Positions 9,109 through 18,274 of a stretch of DNA of 64,000 nt are shown here, piece after piece. Source of the stretch: Pseudomonas fluorescens (GTDB lineage: Bacteria; Pseudomonadota; Gammaproteobacteria; Pseudomonadales; Pseudomonadaceae); contig NZ_CP078138.1 of the NCBI RefSeq assembly GCF_019212185.1, positions 5,066,501 through 5,130,500 of the forward strand. Reading direction: 5' to 3'. The notes under the pieces were generated by a model, which saw only the letters and a program-made list of their open reading frames with translations, ran no database searches and was not told where the DNA came from. Position numbers and translations under genes: made by a program. Every line of letters begins with the position of its first letter. Position 1 is the stretch's first letter.

Positions 9109-10326
9109 ATGGCAGACCACGGTTCGCCGCGCCGCTTTGCGCGCATAGATCGACTCCCCCCTTACGTATTCAACATCACTGCCGAGCTGAAGATGGCCGC
9201 CCGACGTCGTGGCGAAGACATCATCGACTTGAGCATGGGTAACCCCGACGGTGCGACCCCGCCACACATTGTGGAAAAACTGGTCACCGTCGCACAGCGT
9301 GAAGACACCCACGGCTACTCCACCTCTAAAGGTATTCCGCGCCTGCGCCGGGCGATTTCCCGTTGGTACAAGGATCGCTACGAGGTCGACATCGACCCGG
9401 AAAGCGAAGCCATTGTCACCATCGGTTCCAAGGAAGGCCTGGCGCACCTGATGCTGGCCACTCTGGACCAGGGCGACACCGTGCTGGTGCCCAACCCGAG
9501 CTACCCGATCCACATCTACGGCGCAGTGATTGCTGGCGCCCAGGTGCGCTCGGTGCCGCTGATTCCGGGCGTGGACTTCTTCGCCGAATTGGAACGGGCC
9601 ATTCGTGGCTCGATCCCGAAGCCGAAAATGATGATCCTCGGCTTCCCGTCCAACCCCACCGCGCAGTGCGTGGAGCTGGATTTCTTCGAGCGCGTGATCG
9701 CTCTGGCCAAGCAATACGACGTGTTGGTGATTCACGACCTGGCCTACGCCGACATTGTCTACGACGGCTGGAAAGCCCCGTCGATCATGCAAGTGCCGGG
9801 GGCCAAGGACATTGCGGTGGAGTTTTTCACCCTGTCCAAGAGCTACAACATGGCCGGCTGGCGCATCGGTTTCATGGTCGGCAACCCGGAGCTGGTCAAC
9901 GCCCTGGCGCGGATCAAGAGCTATCACGACTACGGCACTTTCACCCCGCTGCAAGTGGCCGCCATTGCGGCGCTGGAAGGCGATCAACAGTGTGTGCGCG
10001 ACATCGCCGAGCAGTACCGGCAGCGCCGCAACGTCCTGGTCAAGGGCCTGCATGAGCTGGGCTGGATGGTCGAGAACCCAAAAGCTTCGATGTATGTCTG
10101 GGCGAAAATCCCCGAGCAATACGCCCACCTGGGTTCGCTGGAATTTGCCAAGAAACTGCTGGCCGAGGCCAAGGTCTGCGTATCCCCGGGCGTGGGTTTC
10201 GGCGAGTACGGCGACGACCACGTGCGCTTCGCCCTGATCGAAAACCAGGACCGAATTCGCCAGGCGGTACGCGGGATTCGCGGGATGTTTCGGGCGGATG
10301 GGTTGGTCAGCAAAACCAACGTCTGA
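9109..10326 (+). CDS. alaC: Alanine transaminase AlaC (PLP aminotransferase class I)
   Basis: This 405-residue enzyme interconverts alanine and 2-oxoglutarate with pyruvate and glutamate. The protein is extremely similar to E. coli AlaC as I recall it, from [19 protein letters not shown] through [16 protein letters not shown] to the end. The PLP lysine is K244 in [10 protein letters not shown], with the substrate-binding Arg in VRFALIEN. The gene stands alone between lysE (divergent) and the gluconate module (convergent). Confidence 0.95.
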   Translation: MADHGSPRRFARIDRLPPYVFNITAELKMAARRRGEDIIDLSMGNPDGATPPHIVEKLVTVAQREDTHGYSTSKGIPRLRRAISRWYKDRYEVDIDPESEAIVTIGSKEGLAHLMLATLDQGDTVLVPNPSYPIHIYGAVIAGAQVRSVPLIPGVDFFAELERAIRGSIPKPKMMILGFPSNPTAQCVELDFFERVIALAKQYDVLVIHDLAYADIVYDGWKAPSIMQVPGAKDIAVEFFTLSKSYNMAGWRIGFMVGNPELVNALARIKSYHDYGTFTPLQVAAIAALEGDQQCVRDIAEQYRQRRNVLVKGLHELGWMVENPKASMYVWAKIPEQYAHLGSLEFAKKLLAEAKVCVSPGVGFGEYGDDHVRFALIENQDRIRQAVRGIRGMFRADGLVSKTNV

Positions 10327-10332
10327 CGCAAA

Positions 10333-10366
10333 CCCTGTACGAGCGGGCTTGCCCGCTCCTACAGGG
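10333..10366. repeat. REP-like palindrome
   Basis: CCTGT-CGAGCGGGC and GCCCGCTCCTACAGG form an imperfect hairpin right after alaC. It matches the common intergenic Pseudomonas REP consensus and recurs elsewhere in the window. Confidence 0.8.
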
Positions 10367-10396
10367 ACCGTGTTCAACAATGAAATCGATTTAAAA

Positions 10397-10428
10397 CAAA
10401 AAAACCGCATCACTGCGGTTTTTTTGTG
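10397..10428. terminator. Bidirectional terminator between alaC and gntP
   Basis: AAAAAACCGCA and TGCGGTTTTTT form a stem around ATCAC, with an A-run and a T-run on its two sides. The position between convergent genes suits termination in both directions. Confidence 0.9.
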
Positions 10429-10443
10429 CCTGTCGAATGCGCT

Positions 10444-11796
10444 TTAAACGAACAGCGACAACAACAGAATAAAGCCCAGGCCCACCACCGACAGAATGGT
10501 CTCCATCGCGGTCCAGGTCTTGAAGGTTTCGGCCACGGTCATGTTGAAGTACTGCTTGACCAGCCAGAAACCGGCGTCGTTGACGTGGGACAGGATCAGC
10601 GAGCCGGCACCTGTGGCCAGTACCAGCAGTTCACGGTTTACGCCAGGAATCATACCCACCACCGGCACCACAATGCCCGCGCCGGTAATGGTCGCAACGG
10701 TTGCCGAACCGGTAGCGATACGGATCACCGCGGCCACCAGCCAGGCCAGCAGGATCGGCGAGATCTGCGCGGCCACAGCCATGTGTCCGATCACGTCACC
10801 CACACCGCTGGTCACCAGCATCTGCTTGAAGCCACCACCAGCACCGATGATCAGAATGATCGCGGCGGTGGGCGCCAGGCTGGCGTCGAGCCACTTGAGC
10901 ATCTGCTGAGAGCCGATGCCCTGCTTGTAGCCGAAGGTGTACAGCGACAGCAGCAACGCCAGCAACAGGGCCGAGATCGGGTGGCCGATCAGGTCCATAA
11001 AGGTGCGGAAGAAATTACCGTCTGGCAGCACCACGTCGGCAAAGGTCTTGAGCAGCATCAGGAACACCGGCGACAGCACGGTGACCAGGGTGATGCCGAA
11101 GCTCGGCAAGGTGGCCGAATCGGTTTCACGGGCCAGTTGATCCACCAGTTCCTGATTCGGATGACCGGGAATGTACTTGGCAATGAACGTACCGTAGATC
11201 GGACCGGCGATGATCGCCGTCGGCAGCGCCACGATCAGACCGTACAGAATGGTCTTGCCGATGTCGGCACCGAACACGCCGATCGCCAGCAGCGGGCCCG
11301 GGTGCGGTGGCACCAGGCCGTGTACCGCGGACAGGCCGGCCAGCAGCGGGATACCGATCTTGATGATCGACACGCCGGTGCGCCGGGCGACGATGAACAC
11401 CAGCGGGATCAGCAGCACAAAGCCGATTTCGAAGAACAGCGGGATGCCCACCAGGAACGCGGCGAACATCATTGCCCATTGCACCTTGTCCTTGCCGAAG
11501 GCGCGGATCAGGGTCTGGGCAATCTGGTCCGCCCCGCCCGACTCGGCCATCATCTTGCCGAGCATGGTGCCCAACGCGAGGATGATCCCGACAAACCCCA
11601 GTACCCCACCGAAACCGTCCTGGAACGCCTTGATGATGGTGCCGATCGGCATGCCCGAAGTCAGCCCGAGGAACGCGGCCGCGATGATCAACGCAATGAA
11701 GGGGTGCAACTTGAACTTGGTGATCAGGACAATCAAGCCAATCACCGTGACCACTGCATCGAGCAGCAGGAACGTGTCGTGGGACATGCCGAACAT
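10444..11796 (-). CDS. gntP: Gluconate:H+ symporter, GntP family
   Basis: This 450-residue protein is almost entirely membrane-spanning and has GntP-family features: an N-terminal TKFKLHPFIALIIAA helix, GGVLGFVGIILALGTMLGKMMAESGGA, and VPPHPGPLLA in the middle. It imports gluconate produced in the periplasm or taken from the medium. It lies 82 bp downstream of gntK on the same strand, yet has its own GntR-type operator at 11853-11867 and an AACAACAAC-type leader before its GGAGA ribosome site. This suggests separate control by GntR and Hfq/Crc. Confidence 0.93.
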   Translation of the reverse strand: MFGMSHDTFLLLDAVVTVIGLIVLITKFKLHPFIALIIAAAFLGLTSGMPIGTIIKAFQDGFGGVLGFVGIILALGTMLGKMMAESGGADQIAQTLIRAFGKDKVQWAMMFAAFLVGIPLFFEIGFVLLIPLVFIVARRTGVSIIKIGIPLLAGLSAVHGLVPPHPGPLLAIGVFGADIGKTILYGLIVALPTAIIAGPIYGTFIAKYIPGHPNQELVDQLARETDSATLPSFGITLVTVLSPVFLMLLKTFADVVLPDGNFFRTFMDLIGHPISALLLALLLSLYTFGYKQGIGSQQMLKWLDASLAPTAAIILIIGAGGGFKQMLVTSGVGDVIGHMAVAAQISPILLAWLVAAVIRIATGSATVATITGAGIVVPVVGMIPGVNRELLVLATGAGSLILSHVNDAGFWLVKQYFNMTVAETFKTWTAMETILSVVGLGFILLLSLFV

Positions 11797-11812
11797 TAGG
11801 GGTGTCTCCTGG

Positions 11813-11826
11813 TTGTTGTTGTTATT
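11813..11826 (-). promoter_or_regulatory. Candidate Hfq/Crc (CA) motif before gntP
   Basis: On the minus strand the leader reads AATAACAACAACAA immediately before CCAGGAGAC. It contains overlapping AANAANAA units, the known Hfq/Crc target pattern in Pseudomonas, placed next to the ribosome site. Confidence 0.6.
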
Positions 11827-11852
11827 AAAGCGGGTAATTCAATAGCCATCAG

Positions 11853-11867
11853 GACAGCGCTACCTTT
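11853..11867 (-). promoter_or_regulatory. GntR-type operator upstream of gntP
   Basis: The plus strand reads GACAGCGCTACCTTT (minus AAAGGTAGCGCTGTC). It is the same element as at 12431 and 12582, and matches the AAG-N-TAGCGCT core I recall for the Pseudomonas GntR operator. It lies about 57-71 nt before the gntP start. Confidence 0.75.
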
Positions 11868-11878
11868 GAAAGCAAAAC

Positions 11879-12412
11879 TCATACGGCGAGCTTCAAGCCA
11901 TGTTCGCCCCACCAATCGTGGGCTTGCTTGGCCAGTTGCTCGACGCTGTGAACGGAGGCATTGAGGGCCAGGGTCAGCGGTTCACCGACCGGCGACTCGA
12001 GGGTGGCGAACTGGCTATCGATCAGGGTCGACGGCATGAAGTGCCCCGGACGATGGGAGACCCGGTCAGCGGCCACCTCGCGACTCAACTCGAGAAACAC
12101 AAAGCCCAGGCCTGGCAAGGCGCTGCGCAAACGCTCGCGATAACTGTGCTTGAGGGCCGAACAGGTCAATACCGGGCGCTGGCCCTTGGCATCGACGCGA
12201 CGCAGTTCGTCGCACAGGCTGTCCAGCCAGCCGGCACGGTCGTCGTCGTTCAGGGGAATGCCGGCGCTCATCTTTTCGATGTTGGCCGCAGGATGGAAGG
12301 AATCGCCTTCGATGCCGGTCGCGCCGCTGAGCCGGCACAAGGCCTCGCTGACGCTGGACTTGCCGCAGCCGGCCACGCCCATGATGACCAGGGCGGAGAT
12401 TGCTTGACTCAT
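11879..12412 (-). CDS. gntK: Gluconokinase
   Basis: This 177-residue kinase phosphorylates gluconate to 6-phosphogluconate, which feeds the Entner-Doudoroff pathway. The Walker A loop GVAGCGKSS lies at residues 12-20, and the family motifs EGDSFHPAANIEKMSAGIPL and CSALKHSYRERLR follow. The start MSQAISALV at 12412 brings the length into line with other gluconokinases; the ATG at 12451 would overlap the operator. It is divergent from gntR, with an operator copy at 12431-12445. Confidence 0.95.
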   Translation of the reverse strand: MSQAISALVIMGVAGCGKSSVSEALCRLSGATGIEGDSFHPAANIEKMSAGIPLNDDDRAGWLDSLCDELRRVDAKGQRPVLTCSALKHSYRERLRSALPGLGFVFLELSREVAADRVSHRPGHFMPSTLIDSQFATLESPVGEPLTLALNASVHSVEQLAKQAHDWWGEHGLKLAV

Positions 12413-12430
12413 GTAACACCTCAGCGCGCA

Positions 12431-12445
12431 GACAGCGCTACCTTT
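12431..12445 (-). promoter_or_regulatory. GntR-type operator upstream of gntK
   Basis: GACAGCGCTACCTTT on the plus strand is identical over 15 bases to the gntP copy. It is 19-33 nt upstream of the gntK start, a position suited to repression. Confidence 0.78.
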
Positions 12446-12581
12446 GCTCATTGAAACTCTAGTGCAAACGCAGCCATTGCCGACGACTTCTTGTCGTTTT
12501 TATGGGTTGCAACACATTCTTGCCCAATGCCGACAGGCAGGGATCAGGCAACCCCCGCTCAATCATTTGCAGCCGCATCGA

Positions 12582-12596
12582 GACAGCGCTACCTTA
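12582..12596 (-). promoter_or_regulatory. GntR-type operator upstream of gntR
   Basis: GACAGCGCTACCTTA on the plus strand. Its minus-strand form, with flanks, reads ACTAAGGTAGCGCT, a full match to AC-N-AAG-N-TAGCGCT. It is 32-46 nt before the gntR start, consistent with autoregulation. Confidence 0.78.
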
Positions 12597-12627
12597 GTGC
12601 CTTGAATTTTGTTTGGCAAGCCGCCCG

Positions 12628-13659
12628 ATGACCTCGACCAAAAACGATAAAAATACCCGCACCACTGGCCGCCCTACCCTCAACGAAGTTGCCCGCCTGG
12701 CCGGGGTCAGTCCGATCACCGCCTCACGCGCCTTGCGCGGGGTCAGCAGCGTGGCCACCGAACTGGTGGAAAAGGTCCAGCAGGCCGCCTCGGAACTCAA
12801 TTACGTGGTCAACCCCGCGGCCCGCGCCCTGGCCTCGGCGCAGAGCCAATCGGTGGTGGTGCTGGTGCCATCGCTGTCGAACCTGCTGTTCATCGAAACC
12901 CTCGAAGCCATCCATCAGGTCTTGCGCCCCAAAGGCTTCGAAGTGCTGATCGGCAACTGCCACTACTCCCGTGACGAAGAAGAAAATCTGCTGCGCAATT
13001 ACATGGCCTACCAGCCACGCGGCTTGCTGCTGACCGGTTTTGACCGCACCGATAGCGCCCGGCGGATGGTCGAGACGAGCAATGTGCCCTGCGTCTACAT
13101 GATGGACCTGGACCCCGATGCCGGCGTGAACTGCGTCGGCTTCTCGCAAATCAGCGCCGGTGAAACCGCCGCGCAACATTTGCTCGCCCGGGGGCGGAAA
13201 AAACTGGCGTATATCGGCGCACAACTCGACCAGCGCACCCTGCTGCGTGGCGAAGGCTTCCGCCGCGCCCTGCAACATGCCGGCCGCTATGATTCGGATC
13301 TGGAATTGCTGACGCCGCGCCCATCCTCGGTCGGGCTGGGCGGCGAGTTGTTCCTGCAGATGATGGCCAACCACCCCGAAGTCGATGCGATCTTCTTCGG
13401 CAACGACGACCTGGCCCACGGCGCCCTGCTCGAGGCCATGCGCCACGGGATCAAGGTTCCGGAGCAGGTCGCTGTGCTGGGATTCAACGACCTGCCCGCC
13501 TCCGAACACATGGTGCCGCGCCTGAGCAGCATCAGCACCCCGCGCGAAGCCATCGGCCGACGGGCCGCCGAACACCTGCTGACATTGATGGCCGGCAACC
13601 GCATCGCCAAACCACTGGTGGACATGGGCTTCGAACTCAAGGTCCGCGAAAGCACCTGA
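12628..13659 (+). CDS. gntR: LacI-family gluconate repressor GntR
   Basis: This 343-residue LacI-family protein starts with a helix-turn-helix, TLNEVARLAGVSPITASRAL, and a hinge helix ending NYVVNPAARALASAQS. It continues with a periplasmic-binding-protein-like effector domain. In Pseudomonas this repressor responds to gluconate or 6-phosphogluconate and controls gntK, gntP and itself. Three matching operators in the neighbourhood support this. The ATG at 12628 was chosen; an in-frame TTG lies 15 nt earlier, and neither has a strong ribosome site. Confidence 0.93.
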   Translation: MTSTKNDKNTRTTGRPTLNEVARLAGVSPITASRALRGVSSVATELVEKVQQAASELNYVVNPAARALASAQSQSVVVLVPSLSNLLFIETLEAIHQVLRPKGFEVLIGNCHYSRDEEENLLRNYMAYQPRGLLLTGFDRTDSARRMVETSNVPCVYMMDLDPDAGVNCVGFSQISAGETAAQHLLARGRKKLAYIGAQLDQRTLLRGEGFRRALQHAGRYDSDLELLTPRPSSVGLGGELFLQMMANHPEVDAIFFGNDDLAHGALLEAMRHGIKVPEQVAVLGFNDLPASEHMVPRLSSISTPREAIGRRAAEHLLTLMAGNRIAKPLVDMGFELKVREST

Positions 13660-13691
13660 GTTCGAGGCCGCTACATTTGAGTCGAGCGGAT

Positions 13692-15011
13692 TCAGTTGAG
13701 CTGCAAACTCGAACTGAACTGGCCGATGGCGTCCACCACGTGACGTGAACCCTGCTGGATTTCCAGGATCACTTCACCGGCCTCGTTCGCCAGTTCCACC
13801 CCGAGTCCGGTGCGACTCAAGCTCGATTGCATGCTCGAGACGGCACTCAACGACAAGTCGTGGTTCTTGCGCACCACGTCGACGATCTCCAGAGTCGCCT
13901 TGCTGGTCCGCGCCGCCAGACTCCGGACTTCATCGGCCACCACCGCAAAGCCACGACCATGCTCGCCGGCCCGCGCCGCTTCGATGGCAGCGTTGAGTGC
14001 CAGCAGGTTGGTCTGGTCGGCAATCCCGCGGATGGTCTGCACGATGCTGCCGATGATGTCGGACTGTTTGCTCACGGCATCGATGCTCAGCGCCGCTTCA
14101 TTCAGGTCTTTGGAAATCTCCTCGATGATCTGCACGGTCTGCTGCACCACCTGCGAGCCTTTGCGGGCACAGGCGTCGTTCTGCACCGAGGTCGCATGGG
14201 CGGATTCGGCAGCGGTCTGCAGGGTGGTCATTTGCGGGGTGATGTCGCTGGCGAACTTGACCACTTTGTACAAGCGCCCGCGCGCATCGAAAATCGGGTT
14301 GTAGGACGCTTCGAGGTAAACCATGCGTCCGTACTTGTCGACCCGCTCAAAACGATGGGAATGGAATTCGCCACGGTTCAGCGAGGCCCAGAACGCCTTA
14401 TAGGCCGCCGATTCGCTTTCCGAGCGGTGACAGAACAGGCTGTGGTGCTGCCCGACCACTTCGCCCAGCGAGTAATGCATGGTCTGCAGGAAGTTGTCGT
14501 TGGCGGTGATCACCCTGCCATCGGGTGAAAATTCGATCACTGCCATCGCTCGTCCCACAGCGTTTACCAAACTCTGATTTTCATGTTCCTTATGGATGCG
14601 GGCGGTAATGTCGGTGGCCACCTTGATTACGCTGGTGACTTGGCGATCGACGCCGAATACCGGCATGTAACTCGCTTCCAGCCAGACTTCCTGGCCCTTC
14701 TTGTTCAAGCGTTGGAAGGTCCCGCTGCTGGGCTCGCCGCGCCCCAGATCGCGCCAGAAGCGTTGGTAATCCACGCTGCTGGCGTAGTCGTCCTCACAGA
14801 AAATCCGATGATGCTTGCCACGGATTTCCTCAAGGGAATAGCCGACGGCAGCGCAGAAGTTTTCATTGGCATCGAGAATCACCCCCGTCGGGCCGAACTC
14901 GATCATGGCCATCGAACGGCTGATCGCTGCCCACTTGGCGTTGGCTTCGGTCAACGCGCAGGTGGTTCGTTGAATCTCGAGCAGGTCGGATTTGTGATGT
15001 AGGTTAAACAT
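13692..15011 (-). CDS. Soluble PAS-PAS chemoreceptor, BdlA-like
   Basis: This 439-residue protein has no transmembrane helix. Two tandem PAS domains (about residues 30-125 and 150-250) resemble each other: both carry 'DAN-NF', 'G-HH--FC' and '[16 protein letters not shown]' segments. A short MCP signalling domain follows with [20 protein letters not shown]. This architecture matches P. aeruginosa BdlA, a biofilm-dispersion factor, and Aer-like energy-taxis sensors. Whether it acts in chemotaxis or c-di-GMP-linked dispersal is not decidable here. It converges on gntR. Confidence 0.88.
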   Translation of the reverse strand: MFNLHHKSDLLEIQRTTCALTEANAKWAAISRSMAMIEFGPTGVILDANENFCAAVGYSLEEIRGKHHRIFCEDDYASSVDYQRFWRDLGRGEPSSGTFQRLNKKGQEVWLEASYMPVFGVDRQVTSVIKVATDITARIHKEHENQSLVNAVGRAMAVIEFSPDGRVITANDNFLQTMHYSLGEVVGQHHSLFCHRSESESAAYKAFWASLNRGEFHSHRFERVDKYGRMVYLEASYNPIFDARGRLYKVVKFASDITPQMTTLQTAAESAHATSVQNDACARKGSQVVQQTVQIIEEISKDLNEAALSIDAVSKQSDIIGSIVQTIRGIADQTNLLALNAAIEAARAGEHGRGFAVVADEVRSLAARTSKATLEIVDVVRKNHDLSLSAVSSMQSSLSRTGLGVELANEAGEVILEIQQGSRHVVDAIGQFSSSLQLN

Positions 15012-15366
15012 GGTCGCATTGCCCCAAGCACGGTTTTTTTGATTGATGAAAGTTCATCGGTCTTTCAACGTATCCACCACAACGTTCCATGGAACAGGCA
15101 CACACACCCCTCTGCGGGAGGGCCAGATCAAGTCAATAACAGAGTTGAGTCGGAGGTTCGTGCCGCACGTTCCTACTGGGGCACCCCTCTCTTGATTGCC
15201 CGGGACAGGCCAACTCAAGCGCCAGAATCAATCGCTCAGCCGTAAGCATAGACAGGCTCTTCACGGCTGCAAGGCCATCATTGAGCCAGTAATCGGGACA
15301 AAATCGGTTCAGCGCCAACCGTCGGTCTTTTATACTCGGCGGCCTTGAGAATCGATGACAGTTACC
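15012..15366. other. Intergenic region without a convincing gene
   Basis: This 355-bp stretch separates two divergent genes. It holds a near-palindrome GATGAAAGTTCATC (15045-15058) and a perfect palindrome GTTCCATGGAAC (15083-15094). These could be operators of unknown proteins. Short open frames here lack ribosome sites and family features. Confidence 0.5.
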
Positions 15367-15774
15367 ATGCCCGATATCCAGTACAGCCAGCTCGATGAAG
15401 CCCTGTGGCCACTGATGAACAAGTTCTATCGCAGCCACCAATCTTCGATGAAAGCGGTGCGTGACGCGCAGCTGTGGGTCGGCCGGCGCGACGAAATCAT
15501 CGCCGGGCTGTGCCTGCGGCCGGTGGCATCGGGGTTCTGGTTGACGGGTTTGTTTGTCGCCCCGGATTGTCGCGGCCAGGGCGTGGCGGCGGCCTTGATG
15601 GCAGAGGCGCTGGCCACGAGCAGCGCGCCGGTGTGGCTGTTCTGTCACCCGGATCTACAAGGCTTCTATGAGCGCAACGGTTTCAGCGCCCATCCGCTGC
15701 TGCCCCAGGCGCTGGGCGAGCGCCTGCTGCGCTACAGCCGCAGCAAGCCGATGATCGCCATGGCCCGGGGTTGA
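15367..15774 (+). CDS. GNAT-family N-acetyltransferase
   Basis: This protein of about 135 residues has a GNAT core: LWVGRRDEIIAGLCLRPV leads to LTGLFVAPDCRGQGVAAALM, the acetyl-CoA loop. The closing GFYERNGF is typical. The ATG at 15355 four codons upstream is also possible. The gene converges with def, 6 nt away. The acceptor is unknown. Confidence 0.85.
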   Translation: MPDIQYSQLDEALWPLMNKFYRSHQSSMKAVRDAQLWVGRRDEIIAGLCLRPVASGFWLTGLFVAPDCRGQGVAAALMAEALATSSAPVWLFCHPDLQGFYERNGFSAHPLLPQALGERLLRYSRSKPMIAMARG

Positions 15775-15780
15775 ACGGGT

Positions 15781-16320
15781 TCAGTCGTCGGCGTTGGGGT
15801 CGAGGTCGGGGAACATCACGTCGGTGAAGCCGAACTTGCGGAAGTCGCTGATGCGCGACGGGTACAACCGGCCGATCAAATGATCGCACTCGTGCTGCAC
15901 CACCCGCGCATGAAACCCCGAGGCATAGCGCACGATCGGTTCGCCCTTGGGATCGAACCCTTCATAGCGGATGTGCTGGTAGCGCTCGACGGCCCCACGC
16001 AGGCCCGGCACCGACAGGCAGCCTTCGAAGCCCTCTTCCATGCTTGGGTCTAGCGGGGTGATCAACGGATTGATCAGGATGGTCTGCGGCACCGCTTCAG
16101 CGTCGGGATAGCGCTCGCTGTGCTCGAAGCCGAAGATCACCAGTTGCAGGTCGACACCAATCTGCGGGGCTGCGAGGCCGACGCCACCGACGCTTTCCAT
16201 GGTCTGGAACATGTCATCGATCAACTGCCACAGCTCGGGGCTGTCGAACAGTTCAGCCGGAACCGGTGAGGCAATACGCAGCAGGCGTTCATCGCCCATT
16301 TTGAGAATTTCACGGATCAT
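15781..16320 (-). CDS. def: Peptide deformylase
   Basis: This 179-residue metalloenzyme removes the N-formyl group from nascent proteins. All three family motifs are intact: [10 protein letters not shown] (46-55), EGCLS (99-103, metal ligand C101) and HECDH (143-147, metal ligands H143 and H147, catalytic E144). It starts 2 nt after the stop of the BrkB-like gene, so the two are probably co-transcribed. It is not next to fmt, so it is likely a second deformylase copy. Confidence 0.95.
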   Translation of the reverse strand: MIREILKMGDERLLRIASPVPAELFDSPELWQLIDDMFQTMESVGGVGLAAPQIGVDLQLVIFGFEHSERYPDAEAVPQTILINPLITPLDPSMEEGFEGCLSVPGLRGAVERYQHIRYEGFDPKGEPIVRYASGFHARVVQHECDHLIGRLYPSRISDFRKFGFTDVMFPDLDPNADD

Positions 16321-16322
16321 GA

Positions 16323-17273
16323 TCAGGCTTCGTCAGAGGTCGGTTTGAGCGAGTGGTCCCGTCCCAATCCCGAAACGTGTTGTTTGGGTTCGTTTGCGTG
16401 CTCACCCGGGACTTTTTCCCCCGGGTCCTTGCCTTCGTTCGACATGTGTTCGATCACCGCATTCATTTCAGCGCCGAGCAGCAGCACCGCCGCGGAAATA
16501 TAGAAGTACAGCAATAGCACGATGATCGCACCGATACTGCCATACATGGCGTTGTAGTTGGCAAAGGTCTTCACGTAGAAACCAAAGCCCAGGGACGCGA
16601 TGATCCACACCACCACCGCCAGCACCGAGCCCGGGGTGATGAAGCGGAATTCCTGCTTCACGTCCGGCATCACGTAATAGATCAACGCCACCGCGATCAT
16701 CAGCAGGATCACGATCACTGGCCAGCGCAAGATCGTCCAGACGGTGACGATAAACTCCTGCATGCCAATTTGCGCGGCAATCCATTCCATCACCTGCGGC
16801 CCCAGCACCATCAGCGCGGCGGCGATCAGGAGCATGCCGGCAATGCCGACGGTATAGAAGATCGACAGCGGGAAACGCTTCCACACCGGGCGACCTTCGA
16901 CCACGTCGTAGGCGGCGTTCATTGCACTCATCATCAGTCGCACACCGGCCGAGGCGGTCCACAGGGCGATGACGATACCCACCGAGAGCAGCCCGCCCTT
17001 GGATTGCTGCAACTGGTCGATGACCGGGTTGACCTGTTCCAGGGCTTGCGGCGGCAACACCAGTTCCGATTGCAGGCGCAGCCAGGAGAAAAAGTCCGGC
17101 AGGTGCAGGAAACCGATCAGGGCGATCAGGAACAGAATGAAAGGAAACAGCGAGAACAACATCTGATAGGCCAGTGCCGAGGCGTAGGTCGACATTTCAT
17201 CGTCGACAAACTCGGTGACGGTGCGCATCATCACGCGATGCAGGGGCAAGCCTTTCAAATCGGGGAAAATCAT
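16323..17273 (-). CDS. YihY/BrkB-family membrane protein
   Basis: This 316-residue inner-membrane protein has about six transmembrane helices. The motif [20 protein letters not shown] near the N-terminus and [29 protein letters not shown] near the C-terminus are typical of the family once annotated as ribonuclease BN or BrkB. The biochemical function is unknown. The hydrophilic tail (about 40 residues) is variable in the family. It is cotranscribed with def. Confidence 0.9.
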   Translation of the reverse strand: MIFPDLKGLPLHRVMMRTVTEFVDDEMSTYASALAYQMLFSLFPFILFLIALIGFLHLPDFFSWLRLQSELVLPPQALEQVNPVIDQLQQSKGGLLSVGIVIALWTASAGVRLMMSAMNAAYDVVEGRPVWKRFPLSIFYTVGIAGMLLIAAALMVLGPQVMEWIAAQIGMQEFIVTVWTILRWPVIVILLMIAVALIYYVMPDVKQEFRFITPGSVLAVVVWIIASLGFGFYVKTFANYNAMYGSIGAIIVLLLYFYISAAVLLLGAEMNAVIEHMSNEGKDPGEKVPGEHANEPKQHVSGLGRDHSLKPTSDEA

Positions 17274-17393
17274 AGCGTCTCCTTTCGCCGCTGGATTGAA
17301 GTCGGAGGCGACTCAGGGGCCGTTTTCTACATCAAAGTAGCTTGTTTGGCGACCTTGAAACAATTTCTAGCGTAGTCCATGCCTGTCTGACGT

Positions 17394-17419
17394 AAAAACG
17401 GCCATCCGCGGATGGCCGT
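17394..17419 (-). terminator. Terminator of the CsbD-like gene
   Basis: ACGGCCATCC / GGATGGCCGT stem. On the minus strand it is followed by TTTTT, directly downstream of the CsbD-like gene. Confidence 0.85.
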
Positions 17420-17447
17420 CATGCTGCTGTAACGTCGGCTAGCCAAA

Positions 17448-17639
17448 TCAGGCTTTGTCGATGGTGTTCTTCACTGCGTCCTTGGCTTTGCCCAGCTCTT
17501 GCTGGGCTTCGCCCTTCTTCTCCTGGATCTTGCCTTCGGTCTGCAACTTGGTGTCGTCGGTGGCCTTGCCAATACCCTGCTTGATGTTGCCGATTGCTTC
17601 GTTGGCCAAACCTTTTGCTTTATCGCCAGTGCTGCTCAT
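17448..17639 (-). CDS. CsbD-family small stress protein
   Basis: This 63-residue, lysine- and glutamate-rich helical protein has the CsbD pattern GLANEAIGNIKQGIGKATDD followed by KGEAQQELGKAKDAV. Members are abundant stress or stationary-phase proteins of unknown mechanism, related to E. coli YjbJ. It has its own terminator and a GGAGT ribosome site, and appears monocistronic. Confidence 0.92.
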   Translation of the reverse strand: MSSTGDKAKGLANEAIGNIKQGIGKATDDTKLQTEGKIQEKKGEAQQELGKAKDAVKNTIDKA

Positions 17640-17842
17640 GGTCGTTACTCCTGTGAACGTTCAGTGGTCAAAAGGGCTTACCTAGACGTTGACCGGCTGG
17701 CCTTGCGAGGAGTTTCATTTATTTTTCACCCGGTTCATTTCATCAGCCCATGCAGGTTGGGCTTTATGTTTGGCGCTTTAGCCGGGAGAATGCGCGTCTT
17801 GTTCAGGCTTTGGCACTGAAGCTCCATTTGTGTAGGAACGTT

Positions 17843-18220
17843 ATGAAACTCGATAAAAAGCAGGCCATTGCCCGCAGAAACCAGGAACTGGGCGGTGCAG
17901 TGCTGGGCGTCAACAACTGCCACTTCACCGAATTGAACCGCAACCGCAATATCTGGTGGTTCGACATCCCGGTGACGCGCTTGGCGATTGGTCAGTACGA
18001 GTGGATTCACCTGCTGATGCACACGCCGGCCACCGACACCCTGCTGCACCTGAAGGTGCCTACGGTGTTCCTGCGCGAAAAGCTCGAAGGCCTGGTGGTG
18101 CGCAACGAAGGCAAGCGCAAGGCAGCGCTGAGCCTGGAGTTGAGCGCCGACAAAGACTCCTTCCTGCAGGACATGCGCCCGGCAGGCACCAATGTGAATT
18201 TTGCGCAATTCCAGCAGTAA
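17843..18220 (+). CDS. Conserved hypothetical protein
   Basis: This 125-residue soluble protein starts MKLDKKQAIARRNQELGGAV with an AGGA ribosome site. I recognise no enzyme motif. It is rich in charged residues, has no signal peptide or membrane helix, and ends VNFAQFQQ. It precedes the terminator shared with fadD1. Its codon usage looks like that of its neighbours, so it is probably a real Pseudomonas core gene. Confidence 0.75.
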   Translation: MKLDKKQAIARRNQELGGAVLGVNNCHFTELNRNRNIWWFDIPVTRLAIGQYEWIHLLMHTPATDTLLHLKVPTVFLREKLEGLVVRNEGKRKAALSLELSADKDSFLQDMRPAGTNVNFAQFQQ

Positions 18221-18232
18221 GTCTGCGCTAAT

Positions 18233-18263
18233 CAAAAGCCCCGCATGTGCGGGGCTTTTTGTT
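18233..18263. terminator. Bidirectional terminator
   Basis: AAAAGCCCCGCA and TGCGGGGCTTTTT form a stem with a tight loop between the convergent hypothetical gene and fadD1. Confidence 0.92.
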
Positions 18264-18274
18264 GGGCGCCTGGT

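Noticed and set aside
10426..11799. A long open frame antisense to gntP rich in Gln, His and Arg
   Set aside because: Its composition is what a membrane-protein gene gives when read backwards. GntP motifs lie on the other strand.
15039..15245. A 68-codon open frame in the gap before the GNAT gene
   Set aside because: It has no ribosome site, no family features and an atypical composition.
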